Below, piece after piece: positions 61,301-64,000 of a stretch of 64,000 bases of DNA. The stretch covers positions 24,305,767 to 24,369,766 of the forward strand of contig NC_080048.1 of NCBI RefSeq assembly GCF_026212465.1. Reading direction: 5' to 3'. The stretch's first letter is position 1, and the number at the start of each line of letters is the position of its first letter. This stretch comes from Amaranthus tricolor (taxonomy: Eukaryota > Streptophyta > Magnoliopsida > Caryophyllales > Amaranthaceae). The notes beneath the pieces are model-generated. The model did not search any database. It was not told where the DNA came from and worked only from the letters and a program-made list of their open reading frames with translations. A program made the translations under genes and the position numbers.

Positions 61301-62378
61301 ACTTGCTCGTGCCTATATTAGATACGTTGTTCGATATCACGGAATACCTCGTACTATTGTCTCTGATCGTGATACTCGATACTTGTCACATTTTTGGAAA
61401 TCATTACAGCAGGCTTTGGGAACCACTCTTCTTCATAGTACGTCTTTTCACCCTATCACGGATGGTCAGACTGAACGTGTCAACCAGATACTAGAAGACA
61501 TGTTGAGAGCAATAGCCATGGAATGGCAAGGTTCATGGGATGAACATTTGGATTTAGTGGAATTCTCTTATAATAACAGTTATCAGGCAACAATTCAAAT
61601 GGCTCCGTTTGAAGCACTTTATGGTCGTAAGTGCCGTAGTCCTGTATGTTGGGATGATTTTACTGAATCTGTCACCTTAGGACCTGATATGCTTGTACAA
61701 ATGACTGAGAAAGTAAAGTTAATTCGCGAAAAAATGAAGGCAGCCCAGGATAGACAAAAATCGTACGCCGATCTCCGACGACGGCCTGATGAGTACGAAG
61801 TGGGCGACAAAGTTCTACTCCGTGTGTCTCCGATGAGAGGTGTGGTTCGTTTTGGTGCTCGTGGGAAGTTGAGCCCGCGTTTCATTGGCCCCTATGATAT
61901 TGTGGAGCGGATTGGGAAGTTAGCTTACCGGTTAGCGTTACTTAATGCGCTGGGTAAAGTTCATGACGTTTTTCATATCTCCCAGTTAAAACGTTATGTT
62001 GCGGCTTCTTCGCATGTCTTAGACCCGGAACCGTTAGAACTTGATGAAAGCCTCACCTATGAAGAGCAACCTGTTCAGATTTTAGATAGAAAGGTTCGCA
62101 GTACTCGGCGAAAAGATGTTGCAATGGTTAAGGTTCTATGGTCAAATCATCGGTCACAAGAGGCAACTTGGGAAACAGAAGCTTCAATGCGAGAGAAGTA
62201 TCCGCACCTTTTTCCTCAGGTTAGTAAGTTACGGGGACGTAACTTTTTAAGGGGGGTAGGAAGCGGTAGAATTTTGCGTTTTGCGCGCTTTGAGGTTTAT
62301 TTTGATCTATTTCTTTTGTTGTGTGCTTGTTTTGTCGTTTTTTTTTATGTGTGTGATTGTTGTGTGTTTTGTGATTGA
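58224..62378 (+). CDS. Tekay-type Gag C-term-protease-RT-RNase H-integrase-chromodomain polyprotein
   Basis: A 1,384-residue open frame. Domains: an irregular knuckle (C64, C67, H71, C76) and a canonical CCHC knuckle (C83, C86, H91, C96) of Gag; aspartic protease with DSG at 220-222; reverse transcriptase about 405-610 with FIDD at 553-556; RNase H with D702, E739, D764 and D807; integrase zinc module H917, H924, C954, C957 and D987/D1048/E1084 with D,D35E spacing; GPY-type module about 1216-1255 ([17 protein letters not shown]); chromodomain about 1279-1330 ([24 protein letters not shown]). The chromodomain is expected to guide integration to methylated histone heterochromatin. All catalytic residues seen are intact. 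The ATG given is incidental; the true frame comes from gag after a one-base shift. After the chromodomain a hydrophobic, Cys-rich tail (about 1357-1384) is read through the first polypurine tract; its reality is uncertain. Confidence 0.92.
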   Translation: MFQNDTNASNQVQNQFKKHKPFGGFQEKGFHSGQNSKNGGNSRIEARMQKPLYDRNGKERIFNCRRCQKNHPGRDCRGALVDCSYCGKPGHRMYECYTRIGQQELQGGNHRGFQQQRLTNGRSSNEAGRGNHNGGSFGRNLGGASNPRFLGNNSGVQQRSRNARNENFFSSQRGNQGGVTTSTQNDGRLSAVNSREAAQASDVVIGTFCINTKSVKVLFDSGASYSFVSKSRVKDLELENPEKTSFSVSTPSGETFQCNTLFREVPVKIGKVKFPSNLFSLEMDDLNVILGMDWLSRYKAIIDCEEQSITLSGPRGEKVKYRSLPKGPRIKIVSSLKVKKLIKQGQPWFLCSISKVGERELQLENIPVVCDFRDVFPEELPGMPPRRDVDFSIDLIPGTGPISKAPYRMAPKEMEELKVQLEELLEKGYIRPSVSPWGAPVLFVRKKDGTMRFCIDYRELNKVTVKNKYPLPRIDDLFDQFQGARVFSKIDLRSGYHQLRIKEEDISKSAFRTRYGHFEFTVMPFGLTNAPAAFMGLMNRVFNAYLDKCVVVFIDDILVYSKSQEEHQEHLRIVLQILRENQLYAKFSKCEFWLEQVAFLGHIVSKEGISIDPAKVAAVRDWSTPRNVTDIRSFLGLAGYYRRIVKDFSRIARPLTALMKKEKKFEWTEECEKAFQLLKEKLTTAPVLTLPDPSLEYSVYSDASKHGLGCVLMQDRRVVAYASRQLRTHEVNYPTHDLELAAVVFALKIWRHYLYGVKCKVFTDHKSLQFLFTQSELNLRQRRWLELISDYDLEISYHEGRANVVADALSRKSRHSVSALITSEELCKEFGRMNLEIIQEGELEARLSALSIQPTFFEEITAKQLEDPKFIKLREQISEGKAEGFTIHEDGSLRFKGRWCVPDGCDSLKEKLLNEAHYSRYSVHPGGDKMYQDLKSMFWWSGMKKNIVDFVSKCLTCQKVKSEHRRPVGLLQPLEVPVWKWDDISMDFVLGLPRTKAGNDTLWVIVDRLTKSARFIPMNCKWDMEQLARAYIRYVVRYHGIPRTIVSDRDTRYLSHFWKSLQQALGTTLLHSTSFHPITDGQTERVNQILEDMLRAIAMEWQGSWDEHLDLVEFSYNNSYQATIQMAPFEALYGRKCRSPVCWDDFTESVTLGPDMLVQMTEKVKLIREKMKAAQDRQKSYADLRRRPDEYEVGDKVLLRVSPMRGVVRFGARGKLSPRFIGPYDIVERIGKLAYRLALLNALGKVHDVFHISQLKRYVAASSHVLDPEPLELDESLTYEEQPVQILDRKVRSTRRKDVAMVKVLWSNHRSQEATWETEASMREKYPHLFPQVSKLRGRNFLRGVGSGRILRFARFEVYFDLFLLLCACFVVFFYVCDCCVFCD
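62249..62260 (+). other. Upstream polypurine tract-like copy
   Basis: AAGGGGGGTAGG, inside the end of the pol ORF. The 20-base surroundings (62241-62260) match those of the LTR-proximal tract at 62421-62440 at 18 of 20 positions, exactly 180 bases upstream. Confidence 0.6.
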
Positions 62379-62428
62379 TTGTTGTATGTTGTGTTTGAAC
62401 GTTGAGGTTTTGGGGTCAAAACCTTTTT
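62379..62428 (+). other. Short 3' untranslated segment with hairpin
   Basis: T/G-rich segment after pol. It contains a perfect 8-bp inverted repeat, AGGTTTTG (62405-62412) and CAAAACCT (62417-62424), with a 4-base loop, ending four bases before the polypurine tract. Confidence 0.6.
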
Positions 62429-62441
62429 AAGGGGGGTAGTC
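62429..62441 (+). other. Polypurine tract of Tekay-type element
   Basis: AAGGGGGGTAG followed by TC, directly before the 3' LTR at 62442. This is the usual place and form of the plus-strand primer in this lineage. Confidence 0.85.
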
Positions 62442-63155
62442 TATAACACCCTGATATTTTCCCGATATATTAAATGATTTGCTAGTAATATTATTATTTT
62501 TTTTATTATTATCATTCTTTTTAGAAAAATATATATTTCTTTTTATTATTTATTTTGTTAGTAGATTAAATCATGAGACTTCAACTTTTAAGGCAATTAA
62601 AATCATTTTAAGCCCAAATCTTTTTCCTAATCTATCTTTAATTTTTTTTTTTTTAAAAAAAAAGAAAAAAAAAAATTAAAGTGGGAAGGTGATTGGTTTG
62701 GCCGGCCATATGGAGAATTAAGAGGGATTAGTAACCTCTTAGGAAGATTGAAGATCAAGGAATTATTGCCTTCTATAATTATTGCCTTAATTTCTTTAAT
62801 TCCTTTATTTCCCTAATCTCCTAATTACCTTACATCTTTTCATTTTCAAACCATTTGCAAGTAAGAAAACACTCCCAAAACACTACATTTCTCACGCCTA
62901 AATCCTCCACCTTGGTTCATCAATTTTGGTGTTGTTCTTGAGTAATTGTGAGTAATTCTTAACCTAGTTTTATTTTTAAGTTTTAATTTAGATTTCTATG
63001 GTTTTTTTTGTGTGTGTTATTTTATAGTTTATGATTTATTCATGATTTAAAATTCATGTGTGGAAGTATGATGTTTTTTCCATTTAAATTAATGTATGGT
63101 TTTAGGGTTTTAGATATGTTTACATGTGTATGAAGAATTGTTTGATGAATGATTG

Positions 63156-63239
<84 letters not shown>

Positions 63240-64000
63240 CATAAAAAAAATGGTTGCTCATATAAAAAAAAAATATATGTGGTGATGGAAATTTATTTTT
63301 ATTTTTATTGAAAAATAGTGGAGATTTATAATGTTGGTAGAGAAATATACATGTATATGTGTGGTGTGTTTGTGTGTGTAAATTGGTGTAAAAAGATTTA
63401 TTTTTGAGAAAAATATAAATAAATAATTAAAATTTATTTTTGGATGTGATCATGAAAATTATGTAAATTTTATTGTTTAGATTTAATAGGGAATAAAGCA
63501 TTGAAATTTATATATTTGTGATAAAAAAATGAGATCCCGTAGGTTTTGAAGATGATGGAAAATTGTGTTTTTGGAGCATTTTTGGCTTTAAAATTAAGTT
63601 AAAAATACTTATACTATGTTATGAATTATGAAAATTGGTACTCGGGGGTTTTGGCGCCTTCCGGACGCAACGGTGAAGTCGGATTTTCAGTTTGACAGTT
63701 TTAAGATGAGTTTCTGGACAGATTGTATAGGCTGTCCGGTTTTGTGTATATACCATGTCATAGTATGTGATGGATGTTCATGTTGTGTGTAGTATTCTAG
63801 GTATGGATGTGATTGTATATGTGTGTTATGGATGATTTGAGGAAAATGTGTATGTGTGCTTATTTCCCGAATACGATTGAACCTTGTAGGAAGTCGATTC
63901 GTGACCGGGAATTGATTAAGACGCTTGCGAGTTGGTTATCTTGCTTAAGGTATGTACACGCAGCGTGGTTCGCATTAGTCCGATGTATCATATAATAATG
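62442..64000 (+). repeat. 3' LTR of Tekay-type element (partial, 1,559 bp in window)
   Basis: Aligns with 53471-54974 of the 5' LTR and continues out of the window. It begins TATAACACCCTG where the 5' copy has TGTAACACCCCG, so the terminal TG is mutated. About 13 substitutions are seen in total, nearly all transitions. The AT microsatellite is expanded to 74 bp. Confidence 0.93.
63159..63232. repeat. (AT)37 microsatellite in 3' LTR
   Basis: Seventy-four bases of pure AT repeat, against 18 at the matching site in the 5' LTR, followed by the same gtatatac. Confidence 0.93.

Larger units (their letters stand above)
53471..64000 (+). mobile_element. Tekay-clade Ty3/gypsy chromovirus LTR retrotransposon (3' end outside window)
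   Basis: Plus-strand element inserted in the diverged satellite. Order: 2,403-bp 5' LTR (53471-55873), tRNA-iMet primer site, an acidic ORF of unknown function (56117-57100), a spacer, gag (57538 on), pol with integrase and chromodomain (to 62378), two polypurine tracts, and a 3' LTR from 62442 that leaves the window. Long LTRs beginning TGTAACACCCC, FIDD reverse transcriptase, the HPxTDGQTER integrase and a C-terminal chromodomain place it in the Tekay lineage. Comparing the LTRs over about 1,500 aligned bases I count about 13 substitutions, 12 of them transitions, plus indels. It is therefore clearly older than the CRM-type copy. A frameshift in gag makes it non-autonomous as written. Confidence 0.92.

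Noticed and set aside
63040..63261. 73-residue minus-strand ORF with long Tyr-Ile repeats
   Set aside because: Translation of the AT microsatellite.
1..64000. tRNA, rRNA or host protein-coding genes
   Set aside because: None seen. The only tRNA-like sequences are the 12-base primer-binding sites of the two elements.

Overview
This window is nuclear plant DNA from a centromeric or pericentromeric tandem-repeat array. It contains no host gene that I can support. About 80% of it is one AT-rich satellite family with a monomer of about 170 bp. Two Ty3/gypsy chromovirus retrotransposons interrupt it, one CRM-type and one Tekay-type. That combination points to a flowering plant, probably a eudicot. 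I could not name the species.

Layout. (1) 1-13743: satellite in a higher-order repeat (HOR) of nine distinguishable monomers, about 1,532 bp. (2) 13744-19487: a complete CRM-type element on the minus strand with 690-bp LTRs that differ at one base and a perfect 5-bp target-site duplication (CTTTT). Its polyprotein is interrupted by a nonsense codon and a one-base frameshift. (3) 19488-37567: the same HOR, resuming in exact phase, with one 6-monomer and one 7-monomer deletion unit. (4) 37568-37667: an assembly gap of 100 N whose flanks carry the same 85 bp. (5) 37668 to about 48165: HOR units of two alternating subtypes, giving a second-level period of about 3,060 bp. (6) About 48165-53470: a more diverged edge of the array, built as about two copies of a 16-monomer, 2.71-kb unit. 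That unit contains the whole 9-monomer order plus seven extra monomers. (7) 53471 to the window end: a Tekay-type chromovirus on the plus strand with a 2.4-kb 5' LTR. It carries an unusual acidic ORF upstream of gag, a frameshifted gag, a long intact PR-RT-RNaseH-INT-chromodomain ORF, and a 3' LTR cut by the window end.

How the parts fit. CRM chromoviruses are known to concentrate in functional centromeres, and the CRM-type copy sits in the well-homogenised HOR. Tekay elements carry a chromodomain and are typical of heterochromatin; this one sits in the diverged edge. The simplest reading is that the left and middle of the window belong to an actively homogenised, possibly kinetochore-associated array, and the right end to its decaying border. 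The array shows successive layers of amplification: monomer, 16-mer, 9-mer, dimer of 9-mers. The main points for follow-up are these nested repeats, the extra acidic ORF, and the duplicated polypurine tract with a hairpin in the Tekay element.
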